NCBI RefSeq assembly: GCF_043641075.1
Contig: NZ_JBHZRC010000017.1
Coordinates: forward strand, 1-64,000
DNA length: 64,000 nucleotides
Direction of reading: 5' to 3'
Source: Bacillus_BD oryzisoli_A
GTDB taxonomy: Bacteria; Bacillota; Bacilli; Bacillales; Cytobacillaceae
Each line of letters begins with the position of its first letter. The first letter of the stretch is position 1. This document shows, piece by piece, positions 16,523 to 25,737 of the stretch. The notes below the pieces were generated by a model. That model was not told where the DNA came from. It saw only the letters and a list, made by a program, of their open reading frames with translations, and did no database searches. The translations under genes and the position numbers were made by a program.

Positions 16523-18196
16523 ATGATGAGTGAGAGGCTTTCCAGTACAAATAGGAGCCATCTATTACAGAAGATCAAACAACATGAATTTGATTTATTG
16601 ATTATCGGCGGCGGGATTACCGGGGCCGGCATTGCATTAGATGCGGCAAGCAGAGGAATGAGTACGGCACTGATTGAAATGCAGGATTTTGCTGCCGGAA
16701 CCTCCAGCCGTTCTACCAAACTGATCCATGGCGGTCTTCGTTATTTGAAAAAATTTGAGCTCGGACTTGTTTCTGAGGTTGGAAGGGAACGAGCGATTGT
16801 CTATGAAAATGGACCACATGTTACAACACCACTAAGAATGCTGATACCCGTTTACAAGAATACTGGATTAGGGATGTTCACCACCTCTATGGGATTGAGG
16901 CTCTATGATTTTCTAGCAGGCGTAAAAAAGAACGAACGCTGCCGTATGTTTCGTAAGGAAGAAATGCTGACGCTCGAGCCCAAGCTTAACAAGCATGGCT
17001 TATTAGGCGGAGGAATGTTCGTTGAATATCGTTCAGATGATGCCAGATTGACAATTGAAGTGCTGAAGGAAGCAGTAAGCCACGGAGCATTTATCATGAA
17101 TTACGCGAAGGCAACGGATTTTATCTATCAGAACAACAGAGTCTCAGGTGTTTATATAGAAGATCAATTGGATGGGCAAATGGTTGAAATTCACGCCAAA
17201 AAGATTGTGAACGCAGCCGGTCCATGGGTTGATCAATTGAGGGAGAAAGACCGTTCTTTAGTGGATAAGCATTTATACTTAACGAAAGGAATTCACCTTG
17301 TTTTCGATCAGAGCGTGTTCCCTTTACAGCATTCCGTCTATTTTGACACTCCTGACGGACGAATGGTCCTGATCATTCCTCGGGATGGAAAGACCTACGT
17401 TGGCACGACAGATACACCCTACAAGGGTGATGTAGCTAATCCAAGAATAACAGTCAGCGACCGGGATTATCTCATAAATACCATTCATTATATTTTTCCG
17501 AATTTAAACATTCAAGCACATGATATTGAATCAGGCTGGGCAGGAGTCAGGCCATTAATTCATGAAGCGTCTAAGGGGCCGTCTGAAATTTCACGAAAGG
17601 ATGAAATATGGACCTCCCCATCAGGATTAGTATCCATAGCTGGCGGCAAGCTGACCGGCTATCGCAAAATGGCGGAAAAGGTTGTCGATACCCTTGTAAA
17701 AGCCTTTTACAAAGAAACCGGCGTTACATTTTCTCCCTGCAGAACGAAACAGCTGCCGATTTCAGGCGGATCTGTTGGCGGCTCACAGTACTTCCCTGCT
17801 TTTATCGAAAGAAAGCTCAGTCAAGGACTGGAGCTTGGACTGGATAAGGATGCAGCCTATAGGCTGATAAAAAAGTACGGATCAAACATTAATGATTTGT
17901 ATGAGATTATGGAAAGGAATAAAACCGAAGCTGAGGCCTCCAAACTGCCACTTGAGCTTTATGCTCAAGTAATATACAGCATGACGAAAGAATATGCCTG
18001 TACACCCGTTGATTTTTTTCTACGGAGAACAGGTGCCATGCTATTTCAAATCGAATGGGTAAAGAAATGGAAAACACCTGTTATTGAATTAATGAGTAAA
18101 CAGCTGGGCTGGAGTTCTGAGACAAAAGAGCAATATCATGTAGAGCTTGAGAACCAAATAGAGCATCAGACAGCTGCATTGGAAACAGAAATATGA
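16523..18196 (+). CDS. glpD: Aerobic glycerol-3-phosphate dehydrogenase
   Basis: FAD-dependent membrane-associated enzyme of 557 residues that oxidises glycerol 3-phosphate to dihydroxyacetone phosphate and passes electrons to menaquinone. The dinucleotide-binding motif IIGGGITGAGIALDAASRG is near residues 27-45, followed by the family signature SSRSTKLIHGGLRYL. A C-terminal helical domain runs from about 410. The length equals that of B. subtilis GlpD (555). GGAGGG precedes two adjacent ATG codons, and either could be used. glpF and glpK are not adjacent. The leader terminator upstream suggests GlpP-type antitermination. Confidence 0.95.
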   Translation: MMSERLSSTNRSHLLQKIKQHEFDLLIIGGGITGAGIALDAASRGMSTALIEMQDFAAGTSSRSTKLIHGGLRYLKKFELGLVSEVGRERAIVYENGPHVTTPLRMLIPVYKNTGLGMFTTSMGLRLYDFLAGVKKNERCRMFRKEEMLTLEPKLNKHGLLGGGMFVEYRSDDARLTIEVLKEAVSHGAFIMNYAKATDFIYQNNRVSGVYIEDQLDGQMVEIHAKKIVNAAGPWVDQLREKDRSLVDKHLYLTKGIHLVFDQSVFPLQHSVYFDTPDGRMVLIIPRDGKTYVGTTDTPYKGDVANPRITVSDRDYLINTIHYIFPNLNIQAHDIESGWAGVRPLIHEASKGPSEISRKDEIWTSPSGLVSIAGGKLTGYRKMAEKVVDTLVKAFYKETGVTFSPCRTKQLPISGGSVGGSQYFPAFIERKLSQGLELGLDKDAAYRLIKKYGSNINDLYEIMERNKTEAEASKLPLELYAQVIYSMTKEYACTPVDFFLRRTGAMLFQIEWVKKWKTPVIELMSKQLGWSSETKEQYHVELENQIEHQTAALETEI

Positions 18197-18217
18197 CAGA
18201 GAATTTGCAATCTAAAA

Positions 18218-18237
18218 AGGGTGTCAAGGGACACCCT
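18218..18237. terminator. Shared terminator between glpD and nasC
   Basis: agggtgt and acaccct pair around a short loop, preceded by an A run and followed by cattttat. It lies between the convergent glpD and nasC genes, touching the nasC stop codon. Confidence 0.7.
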
Positions 18238-20390
18238 CATTTTATATTTGGATTATCGTCCAATGGAGAAATCCTAACCGAACTCACTTTAAATCCAGGC
18301 ATTTTACATTGCGGATCTAATTCGGCCGAAACAAGACGGTTCACATTCTGAGAATCTGCCCAATGGAAAGGAACAAACACCGTGTCCTCGCGTATCGTCT
18401 CCAAGAAACTGCTTCTCACGACGATACTCCCGCGTTTTGATTCAATTTTTACAAGCGACTGATCCTTTATACCGTATTTCTTTGCCGTTTTCGGATGTAT
18501 TTCTATAAAGGATTCAAAATTCCTTGCTGCCAGGGAAGAGCTTTTTCTAGTCTGTACTCCTGTTAAATAATGCGACATCACCCTTCCTGTTGTTAGGTAA
18601 AGAGGGAATTCCTTGCTCGGCTCTTCCTTTGGTACCTCAGGCGTGTTGGTGACCACTGCCATCACAGCCTTTCCATCATGGTGGGCAAAGGATTGTTCAA
18701 ACAGCCTTTCCGTACCTTTGTGATCACCATCTAGACAAGGCCATAAAATGCCGCCCTCACTTCGTAAACGCTCATACGTGATTCCATAATAATCAGCGAT
18801 TCCACCGCGGCTGGCTGCTCTTAATTCATTAAAAATCTCCTCGGAAGAAGAAAAAGAAAAATACTCTCCCTTTTCCAATACACGGGCAATGTCACAAATG
18901 ATTTGCCAATCATGCTTTGCTTCTCCTACAATCGGGTAGCTAGCTTCCCGTAAAACAATCCGTCCTTCTAAGTTCGTCGTAGTTCCTTCATCCTCCAAAT
19001 AGGAGGTAGCTGGCAGAATTAAATCTGCTAATCTAGCAGTCTCTGAAACAAATAAATCAACCACAACAAGAAATTTCAATTTTTTTATTGCTCTCTCTAC
19101 AAAATGAGCATTTGGATTGGAGACAACAGGATTAGAACACATGAGAAACAGGCCTGTAATTTCTTCTTTATCCATTTTCTCGATCATCTCAAAGGCAGAC
19201 ACACCTTTTCTCGGCAGCTTATCCTTATCAATTCTCCAAATGTTGGCTATATGCTCCCGATGCTCTTCATTTTCAATCGAGCGATATCCCGGCAGCTGGT
19301 CTGCCTTTTGACCATGCTCCCTAGCACCCTGACCATTTCCCTGTCCCGTGATGGCTCCATATCCACAATACGGTTTACCTATTTTCCCTGTTGCAATCAA
19401 AATATTCAGGAAGTTACGGACAGCATAAGAACCATCTGTTTGCTGCTCAACACCTCTTGCCGTAAAAATCATCCCGGTATCCTTTTCCCCAAACTTTTCT
19501 GCGGCCATTTTAATCTGCTCAGAGGGTACACCCGTTAATTCAGCAATTTCATCTAAGTCTAGAGATGATACATATTCCCTTACTTCTTCAAAGCCTTTTG
19601 CCCTTTCTTTAATAAAGGCCGTATCCAAATAATTCCTTTCAATGATGACCTTTAATAAACCATTTGCCAGTGCCGCATCTTTACCAGGCTTAACTTTTAA
19701 ATGCAGGTCTGCCATCCTCGTTGTGGCAGTTTCCCTCGGATCAACAGCAATGATGAACGCCCCATTTTCCTTTGCTTTTTGAAAATAAGGCATGAGCGTA
19801 GGCTGGCACTCCGCAATGTTCGTTCCTACTAATAGAATGACTTCAACAAACGGAATCTCTGAAAGACTGTTCGTTAACCCTCTATCCATCCCAAAGGTTT
19901 GATTTGCCGCTGTAGCTGCTGCGGACATACATAAGCGCCCATTATAATCAATATGCTTTGTTTGCAATGCCACACGGGCAAATTTCCCTAACAGATAGGC
20001 TTCTTCATTTGTAATGGAGGCACTGCCATAAACAGCCAACGCATCGTTTCCATCTTCAGATTGGATTTTCATAAAGTTTTCTTTAATATGCTGGTATGCC
20101 TCTTCCCACGAGATACGGATAAATTCACCATTCACTTTTAACAATGGATATTTAATTCGCTCCTTGTGTATGGCATGCTGGTGCGCGTTCATTCCTTTAA
20201 TACATAGCCTGCCATGCGATGTTGGGTTCTCCCTGCCGACCGTTGTATATTTTTTTCTTGTTACAATGGTCTGTTCAATTAAGCGCATTTTACATTGGAC
20301 ACTGCAATAGGGGCATTGTGTATCATATATATTTTCAGACTGTACCTGCTGCTGCTTTTCTCGAAAATATTTTAAGAGCATTTCGGTCAT
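18237..20390 (-). CDS. nasC: Assimilatory nitrate reductase catalytic subunit
   Basis: A 717-residue molybdopterin oxidoreductase that reduces nitrate to nitrite in the cytosol. Cys26, Cys29, Cys33 and Cys63 (CPYCSVQC and GRLCIKG) bind the N-terminal [4Fe-4S] cluster. The Mo-bis-MGD domains follow (about 70-560), with the molydopterin dinucleotide-binding domain at the end (YLTTGRVMSHYLTGVQTRKS, near 610). No Tat signal is present, as expected for the assimilatory enzyme. Its length matches B. subtilis NasC (710). AAGGATG precedes the ATG by seven bases. It is the last gene of nasB-nasA-nasC, 25 bases after the transporter; NasB is the expected electron donor. Confidence 0.93.
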   Translation of the reverse strand: MTEMLLKYFREKQQQVQSENIYDTQCPYCSVQCKMRLIEQTIVTRKKYTTVGRENPTSHGRLCIKGMNAHQHAIHKERIKYPLLKVNGEFIRISWEEAYQHIKENFMKIQSEDGNDALAVYGSASITNEEAYLLGKFARVALQTKHIDYNGRLCMSAAATAANQTFGMDRGLTNSLSEIPFVEVILLVGTNIAECQPTLMPYFQKAKENGAFIIAVDPRETATTRMADLHLKVKPGKDAALANGLLKVIIERNYLDTAFIKERAKGFEEVREYVSSLDLDEIAELTGVPSEQIKMAAEKFGEKDTGMIFTARGVEQQTDGSYAVRNFLNILIATGKIGKPYCGYGAITGQGNGQGAREHGQKADQLPGYRSIENEEHREHIANIWRIDKDKLPRKGVSAFEMIEKMDKEEITGLFLMCSNPVVSNPNAHFVERAIKKLKFLVVVDLFVSETARLADLILPATSYLEDEGTTTNLEGRIVLREASYPIVGEAKHDWQIICDIARVLEKGEYFSFSSSEEIFNELRAASRGGIADYYGITYERLRSEGGILWPCLDGDHKGTERLFEQSFAHHDGKAVMAVVTNTPEVPKEEPSKEFPLYLTTGRVMSHYLTGVQTRKSSSLAARNFESFIEIHPKTAKKYGIKDQSLVKIESKRGSIVVRSSFLETIREDTVFVPFHWADSQNVNRLVSAELDPQCKMPGFKVSSVRISPLDDNPNIK

Positions 20391-20415
20391 ATGACTTCAT
20401 CCTTTACCTAATGAA

Positions 20416-21648
20416 TTAGAATTTCACTCCAGACTCTACTGTAGCCCAAGACCTTTTCCAGCTCCTTGATACAGCAAAAAATACAAGGGTTACAGCGAGA
20501 CCGATACAGGCGAGGGTAATAAACCCTGCGACGTGACTGCCGGTTGCCTGTTTCAGCGGTCCCAAGATATAGTTTGGCAGCAAAAATCCGCCGAATCCTC
20601 CAGCTGCTCCAACAATCCCGGTAATGACGCCAATTTCGTCTTTAAAACGCTGGGGAACGATTTGGAAAACAGATCCGTTTCCCATTCCAAGACACGCCAT
20701 CATAGTACTAGTAATAAGAAGCATAACTAGGAAGGAGCTTGGCATTAGCGTGACGAGCAATGAACAAATAGTAATGCAGGCAAATAAATATTGAAGAAAT
20801 TTCATCCCTCCAATACGGTCTGCAACAAAGCCACCAATTGGCCTGAATAAACTTCCTGCTATAACGGTAACTGTTACCAAATAGCCAATTTGAATCATGC
20901 TTAATCCTCCAGCCATCGCTTTGTCTCCGTAGATATCATAGAAGAAGATACCTAAATAGCTGGCAAGACCGCTAAACCCTCCGAATGTAATGGCATAGAA
21001 AAGGCAGAACCACCAAGTATCAGCATGGCGGAACACCGATAAATATTCGGTGAGACTCTTTGGCTCCGGTTGATTAGGACTGTCCTTCGCCATAAGCAGG
21101 AAAGAGATAAGGACTAGAAGAAGCGGGATAATGGCAAAACCAAACACACTATGCCAGCCATACACCTCGGCAATTTTGGGACCGAAGAACGTTGCAATGG
21201 CCGTTCCACTATTACCGGCACCTGCTATCCCCATCGCCATCCCCTGATACTGCGGCGGATACCAGCGTCCTGCTAGCGGCAATGCCACTCCAAAGCTTGC
21301 TCCGGCAACCCCAAGCAAAAGACCGATGGCATGAACTTCACTTAAGCTTGCCCCTCCAAGCCAGCCCCAAAGCAACGGAATAATCGTGATGATCATCCCA
21401 ATGATGCCTGTTTTTTTACAGCCGATTCTGTCTGACAAAATCCCCATTGGAATTCGTAATATCGCTCCCCCAAGCAATGGCAGTGCAACCATTGTCGCCT
21501 TTTGGGCATCCGTTAATCCAAAATCCTTGGTGATGTACAGCGATACCGATCCGCAGAGCACCCATATCATAAAGCTGACATCAAAATAGAGAAATGCTGA
21601 TAATAAACTTGGAAAATGACCTGATTTTTTAAAACCCTTTAATTCCAT
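20416..21648 (-). CDS. nasA: Nitrate/nitrite MFS transporter (NarK/NasA family)
   Basis: A 410-residue major facilitator of the nitrate/nitrite porter family with about 12 hydrophobic segments. The nitrate signature AGAGNSGTAIATFFGP is in helix 5 and a related GxxxGGFGGFLLP stretch is in helix 11. It should import nitrate for assimilation. AAGGAGGAG lies six bases before the ATG. It sits between nasB and nasC with gaps of 32 and 25 bases, so it is cotranscribed under the TnrA box upstream of nasB. In B. subtilis nasA is instead divergent from nasB. Confidence 0.93.
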   Translation of the reverse strand: MELKGFKKSGHFPSLLSAFLYFDVSFMIWVLCGSVSLYITKDFGLTDAQKATMVALPLLGGAILRIPMGILSDRIGCKKTGIIGMIITIIPLLWGWLGGASLSEVHAIGLLLGVAGASFGVALPLAGRWYPPQYQGMAMGIAGAGNSGTAIATFFGPKIAEVYGWHSVFGFAIIPLLLVLISFLLMAKDSPNQPEPKSLTEYLSVFRHADTWWFCLFYAITFGGFSGLASYLGIFFYDIYGDKAMAGGLSMIQIGYLVTVTVIAGSLFRPIGGFVADRIGGMKFLQYLFACITICSLLVTLMPSSFLVMLLITSTMMACLGMGNGSVFQIVPQRFKDEIGVITGIVGAAGGFGGFLLPNYILGPLKQATGSHVAGFITLACIGLAVTLVFFAVSRSWKRSWATVESGVKF

Positions 21649-21680
21649 GTTATCTCCTCCTTTTTTATGAAAATATCATT

Positions 21681-23825
21681 CTATTTTTGAACAGATCGGG
21701 GCTCTGCTATTTCATTCATTTTACTTGCATCAAGTTCGAGTCTCCCAATCAGTTGGTAACGAAGTTCTGGTTCAAAAATCACTTCTCTTATATGGATTAA
21801 ACCAATACGATCCATCCATTGATTAATCGGTTCTAAAAAATTCGCTGTCTCGCGGTAATATTGAATAAAGGCAAGAACGATATTGATTGCTGTCTCATTC
21901 GTATCGGCAACAAATAATAATTTTCCATCCTGCGAGTTACTCCCCCCACTGCCTCCAACATAGATTTCCCAGCCTCTTTTCATAAGGATTAATCCGATAT
22001 CGAAATTCTTTGCTTTTTCACCATTGTGTCCGCAAGAAGAGATACTCATGTTGATTCGCTGAGGAGTAAATAAATACTCTACCCTCTTTTCAAATCTAAC
22101 TGCCATATCGAGAGCTAGCAGTTTCTCTTCTGGACAAGTATTCTCACCCAAATATGTTTCAATCGGTTCAATCCTATTTCGATTGATTGGGGTGATCGAC
22201 ATGTGTAAATCATTCCAGACATAATCTTGGTTAATCATGCTTAGGTAATAATGCAATGCCCCTTGGCATGTGGAACAACCCTGCGGCTGAAGCCAATTTA
22301 GCTGATCCATTACTTCCTTAACGGATGCTAGATTTTGAGCTTGTATTTCTTGTACAATTTCATCCTCAGATAAAGTGGTACAGGTACATAAGGTCTTTTC
22401 CACTCTGACTTCATCAAATGAATCACTTTTTGTATAATCAAGCATTTGTTCTACTATTGGCCTGCAGCCGCCACAGGAGTTGGAGGCCTTTGTACACATT
22501 TTCACTTGCTCCACTGTCGTCAAGCCATGTTTCTGTACCGCTTCAAGGATGGTTCCTTTCGTTACCGAATTGCAGCTACAGACAATATCACTCTGCTTCA
22601 TGGCTGCAACGGGGCTTACATCATTTTCCTTCAAATGGAATAATTTATTTTTCTCACTATCAGTTAGGTCCTTCTTTTCCTCAATCAGCTTTAAAAGCCT
22701 TGAACCATCCTTTGTATCTCCATATAAAACAGCACCGACCATTTTATTTCCTTGAAAGGAAATTCTTTTATATGCACCATTTATCTCATCGTGAAAAGTA
22801 ATTGCTTTCGTGGTATCGCCGCCTTCAAACTGACCGACTGAGAAAACATTAACGCCTGATATTTTCAATTGTGTGGAAAGAACCGAACCACGATAGCCTT
22901 GATTACTTTGACCGCATAGATGCTTTGCTAATACTTTCCCTTGTTCATACAGCGGTTTAACCAATCCATAGACCACTCCTCGATGCTCTACACATTCTCC
23001 AACAGCATAAATGTCCTGTATATTCGTCTGCAGCCAGTCATTGACAATGATGGCACGCTTTGTTTCAATCCCACTATCCTTAGCCAGCTGTATATTCGGT
23101 TTAACACCAGCCGCCATAACGACCAAGTCAGCCTTTATTTCCGATCCGTCCTTAAATCGCAAGCCCTCTACACGGTGATTTCCCATAATCTCTTCTGTTT
23201 CTTTTCCTAGCTGAAAATTCATGCCTTGACTCTCTAACTCTTTTTCCAGCATTTTAGAGGCCGTATAATCAAGCTGCCGATTCATTAAACAATGGTCTAG
23301 ATGAACGACATCTACCTCCATCCCAAGATTCAGCAAGCCTCTGGCTGCTTCCAATCCCAATAAACCTCCGCCAATGACAGCCGCTTTTTTATATTGCTCC
23401 GCTGCTTTCATCATCTTTTGACAATCGTCAATGGTACGGAATGAAATCACGCCTCTTTTGTCTCTGCCCGGAATAGGAAGAACGAATGGAGTAGAACCCG
23501 TTGCCACAATGAGCTTGTCAAAGCTAACTTCCCTTTTTTTATCTGTCTGGATAAGTTTTTTCCTAGGATCAATTTTTACTACTGATTCTCCTGTGTATAA
23601 TTCAATCTTGTTCTCCTGATACCACTTATGATCATTGAGTATAATCGTTTCAATCGATGCACTTCCCTGCAGTACAGTCGATAATAAAATGCGATTGTAA
23701 TTACCATAAGGCTCGCTGCCAAAAACAGTTATCGTAAATAGATTTGGATCAATTTCTAAGATTTCCTCAATGCAGCGAACACCTGCCATCCCATTCCCTA
23801 TTACAACTAACCTTTGCTTTTTCAT
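21681..23825 (-). CDS. nasB: Assimilatory nitrate reductase electron transfer subunit
   Basis: A 714-residue FAD/NAD(P)H flavoprotein that feeds electrons to NasC. The N-terminal FAD domain begins VVIGNGMAGVRC, and the NAD-binding motif is AAVIGGGLLGLEAARGL near 145. Two BFD-like [2Fe-2S] motifs follow: CSCNSVTKG with SCGGC near 415-455, and CTCTTL with GCSTC near 480-525. The last 100 residues resemble the C-terminal half of nitrite reductase NasD but have lost the cluster cysteines (SSCGHNGEKAKNFDIG versus SACPRNCAESGIKDLG), so this part should not hold siroheme. GGAGG precedes the ATG. It is the first gene of the operon, behind a perfect TnrA box. Confidence 0.9.
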   Translation of the reverse strand: MKKQRLVVIGNGMAGVRCIEEILEIDPNLFTITVFGSEPYGNYNRILLSTVLQGSASIETIILNDHKWYQENKIELYTGESVVKIDPRKKLIQTDKKREVSFDKLIVATGSTPFVLPIPGRDKRGVISFRTIDDCQKMMKAAEQYKKAAVIGGGLLGLEAARGLLNLGMEVDVVHLDHCLMNRQLDYTASKMLEKELESQGMNFQLGKETEEIMGNHRVEGLRFKDGSEIKADLVVMAAGVKPNIQLAKDSGIETKRAIIVNDWLQTNIQDIYAVGECVEHRGVVYGLVKPLYEQGKVLAKHLCGQSNQGYRGSVLSTQLKISGVNVFSVGQFEGGDTTKAITFHDEINGAYKRISFQGNKMVGAVLYGDTKDGSRLLKLIEEKKDLTDSEKNKLFHLKENDVSPVAAMKQSDIVCSCNSVTKGTILEAVQKHGLTTVEQVKMCTKASNSCGGCRPIVEQMLDYTKSDSFDEVRVEKTLCTCTTLSEDEIVQEIQAQNLASVKEVMDQLNWLQPQGCSTCQGALHYYLSMINQDYVWNDLHMSITPINRNRIEPIETYLGENTCPEEKLLALDMAVRFEKRVEYLFTPQRINMSISSCGHNGEKAKNFDIGLILMKRGWEIYVGGSGGSNSQDGKLLFVADTNETAINIVLAFIQYYRETANFLEPINQWMDRIGLIHIREVIFEPELRYQLIGRLELDASKMNEIAEPRSVQK

Positions 23826-23902
23826 TTATTACCTCCAGCATGTAGGATAAAATGATTGATGGGTATTATTTTTACATAAAGTCGAATGTAAAAAACGAAT
23901 CA

Positions 23903-23919
23903 TGTTATATAATCTAACA
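23903..23919. promoter_or_regulatory. TnrA box of the nasB-nasA-nasC operon
   Basis: TGTTATATAATCTAACA fits TGTNA-N7-TNACA perfectly, the site of the B. subtilis nitrogen-limitation regulator TnrA. It lies about 85 bases before the nasB start, consistent with activation. It also lies about 60 bases from the divergent oxidase gene, which could share it. Confidence 0.85.
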
Positions 23920-23979
23920 TGGAATTTTCAAAAAGAATGACATAAGGTACGGATATAATCGGACAAAGGAGGAGTCTTG

Positions 23980-25098
23980 ATGAAAAGAATAATTGTTGTG
24001 GGTGCAGGTATTCTAGGGGCTTCAGCTGCCTATCAGTTATCGAAAAAGGGCGCACAGGTCATCATTGTGGATCGTAAAGACAAAGGACAAGCGACAGATG
24101 CTGCCGCAGGAATTGTCTGCCCTTGGCTAAGCCAGCGCCGAAATAAGGCATGGTATGAGCTCGCCAAAGCGGGAGCTCGATTTTACCCAGAGTTAATTCA
24201 TGATTTAGAAGAGGATGGAGAAATCCATACGGGGTATTCTCAGGTCGGTGCGATCAGTTTACATAAGGATGAGAAGAAGCTTGAAAAAATGGTTGAGCGA
24301 GCATTGCTGCGGAGAGATGATGCCCCCGAGATTGGTGAGATCAAGCAGCTAAGCAAACAGGAAACAAAGCAATTATTCCCTCCATTAGCCGATGATTATG
24401 CCTCTGTATTTGTCAGCGGTGGTGCACGCGTTGACGGACGGGCGCTTAGAGATTCCCTGCTGCGGGCAGCACAAAGGAACGGCGCTGCTTTGATTTATGA
24501 TGAAGCAAGTCTGCTATATAATGGCTCCCGCGTAACAGGAGTTCAGACCAGTTCGGAACAAATCATTGCAGATACGGTCGTTGTCTGTACGGGTGCATGG
24601 GCACCGCAGCTGCTTAGACCGTTGGGCGTAGACTTTCGGGTACGTTTTCAAAAGGCTCAAATAGCTCATTTGGAAGCTCCTGACGAAAAAACAAGCGAAT
24701 GGCCGGTAGTCATGCCGCCGGGAACTCTGTATATTTTAGCGTTCAATGATAAACGAATTGTCGCCGGCTCTACACATGAGGATACAGAAATTTATGATAC
24801 CAGGGTTACGGCAGGTGGACTATCGGAGATTTTTTCAAAAGCATTAGAGACAGCGCCGGGGTTATCTGACGCTGCCCTATTAGAAGCAAGGGTAGGCTTT
24901 CGTCCCATTACTCCAGGCTTCCTGCCTGTCATTGGACCGCTGCCTGGCTGGGAGGGAATTTTTATTGCGAATGGATTAGGTTCATCAGGACTAACCGTTG
25001 GCCCCTATTTAGGAGCGGAACTGGCCAAGCTTGCACTTGGTCTCGATTTGGAAATTGATTTAGAGAATTACTCTATTAAAGAGGCATTAGGAGATTAA
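23980..25098 (+). CDS. FAD-dependent oxidoreductase, DadA/glycine oxidase-like
   Basis: A 372-residue flavoprotein of the DAO (D-amino acid oxidase) superfamily. The FAD-binding motif VVGAGILGASAAYQLSKKG is at the N-terminus, and the C-terminal FAD contact is NGLGSSGLTVGPYLGAELA. It should oxidise a small amine or amino acid; B. subtilis YurR is a similar uncharacterised protein. AAAGGAGG is seven bases before the ATG; a TTG one codon earlier is possible. It diverges from nasB with a TnrA box between, so a role in nitrogen scavenging from amines is an attractive inference. Confidence 0.85.
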   Translation: MKRIIVVGAGILGASAAYQLSKKGAQVIIVDRKDKGQATDAAAGIVCPWLSQRRNKAWYELAKAGARFYPELIHDLEEDGEIHTGYSQVGAISLHKDEKKLEKMVERALLRRDDAPEIGEIKQLSKQETKQLFPPLADDYASVFVSGGARVDGRALRDSLLRAAQRNGAALIYDEASLLYNGSRVTGVQTSSEQIIADTVVVCTGAWAPQLLRPLGVDFRVRFQKAQIAHLEAPDEKTSEWPVVMPPGTLYILAFNDKRIVAGSTHEDTEIYDTRVTAGGLSEIFSKALETAPGLSDAALLEARVGFRPITPGFLPVIGPLPGWEGIFIANGLGSSGLTVGPYLGAELAKLALGLDLEIDLENYSIKEALGD

Positions 25099-25127
25099 CT
25101 TTTCTTATCAAGGTTATCCTCTTTATG

Positions 25128-25163
25128 AAAAAAGCTTGCAGCCTTATCAGCTGCAAGCTTTTT
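25128..25163. terminator. Bidirectional terminator after the oxidase gene
   Basis: aaaaaagcttgcagc and gctgcaagcttttt form a 14-base stem with U runs on both strands, between convergent genes. Confidence 0.85.
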
Positions 25164-25422
25164 ACTTGTTAAATTTTTCTTCTATGTATTTAAGGGCTTG
25201 ATTAACAAAAGCTTCTTTCGATCCATTTTGCGCTTGAACTGACGCAAGATTTATAGGCATAGATTCCCAATCCATGACGTCCTTTAATATTTCATATGCA
25301 GCACTGTTTTTATTTACGACAATTCCTAAATCATATAAATGATCATTTAAACTTTTAAATTCGTAGTCCTTTTCTACTAGCAAATGGAGTATTCTTTCAA
25401 GTGCCTGCCGTTCCCAGCTCAT
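25162..25422 (-). CDS. Small helical hypothetical protein
   Basis: An 86-residue, mostly helical and acidic protein with no membrane segment. It contains LERILHLLVEKDYEFKSLND and ends ALKYIEEKFNK. I do not recognise the family with confidence. AAAGGGG lies seven bases before the chosen second ATG but only one before the first. It is monocistronic and converges on the oxidase gene. Confidence 0.7.
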   Translation of the reverse strand: MSWERQALERILHLLVEKDYEFKSLNDHLYDLGIVVNKNSAAYEILKDVMDWESMPINLASVQAQNGSKEAFVNQALKYIEEKFNK

Positions 25423-25503
25423 CTTCATTCCCCTTTACAGTATTTTTCACTACCTAATTTTAACATACAGGATAGATAGTAGGCTAATATAGCATTTCAA
25501 ATG

Positions 25504-25542
25504 ATAAGAACACCTCCACTACATGAATGGAGGTGTTCTTAT
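25504..25542. terminator. Orphan perfect hairpin
   Basis: The arms ataagaacacctcca and tggaggtgttcttat pair perfectly over 15 bases with a 9-base loop. No gene ends nearby: it lies about 80 bases upstream of the small minus-strand gene. It may insulate the candidate RNA downstream, or be a remnant. Confidence 0.5.
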
Positions 25543-25605
25543 TGTTTGATAAATGCAGGATTTATCATTGACGTATGAGACAATCAAAAAATCACTATTA
25601 TACTG

Positions 25606-25737
25606 TGGCGCCTAGAAGCTCAAGGTGTTAAGCATGCTGCTCCTGGGGAAGACGCCAATCAGCGACATAAAAAAATATATCATTCCGTTTCGTTGAAGTC
25701 AATAACAACTATTCATCACTTAAAAGTTGTTATTTTC
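25606..25737 (+). ncRNA. Candidate small structured RNA
   Basis: About 130 bases with a complete transcription unit but no reading frame. A -10 TATACT (25600-25605), with a weak -35 (GAGACA) 16 bases before it, precedes the start. The 5' part is closed by tggcg and cgcca arms enclosing a GC-rich core unlike the AT-rich surroundings. The 3' end is an aataacaact/agttgttatt hairpin followed by TTTT. I do not recognise it as a known RNA class. It could also be a riboswitch-like leader with its terminator for the phosphatase gene 500 bases downstream. Confidence 0.4.

Noticed and set aside
25606..25660. Known riboswitch (TPP, FMN, c-di-GMP, SAM, purine, T-box) in the phosphatase upstream gap
   Set aside because: None of the conserved core sequences I know for these classes is present; kept only as an unassigned candidate RNA.
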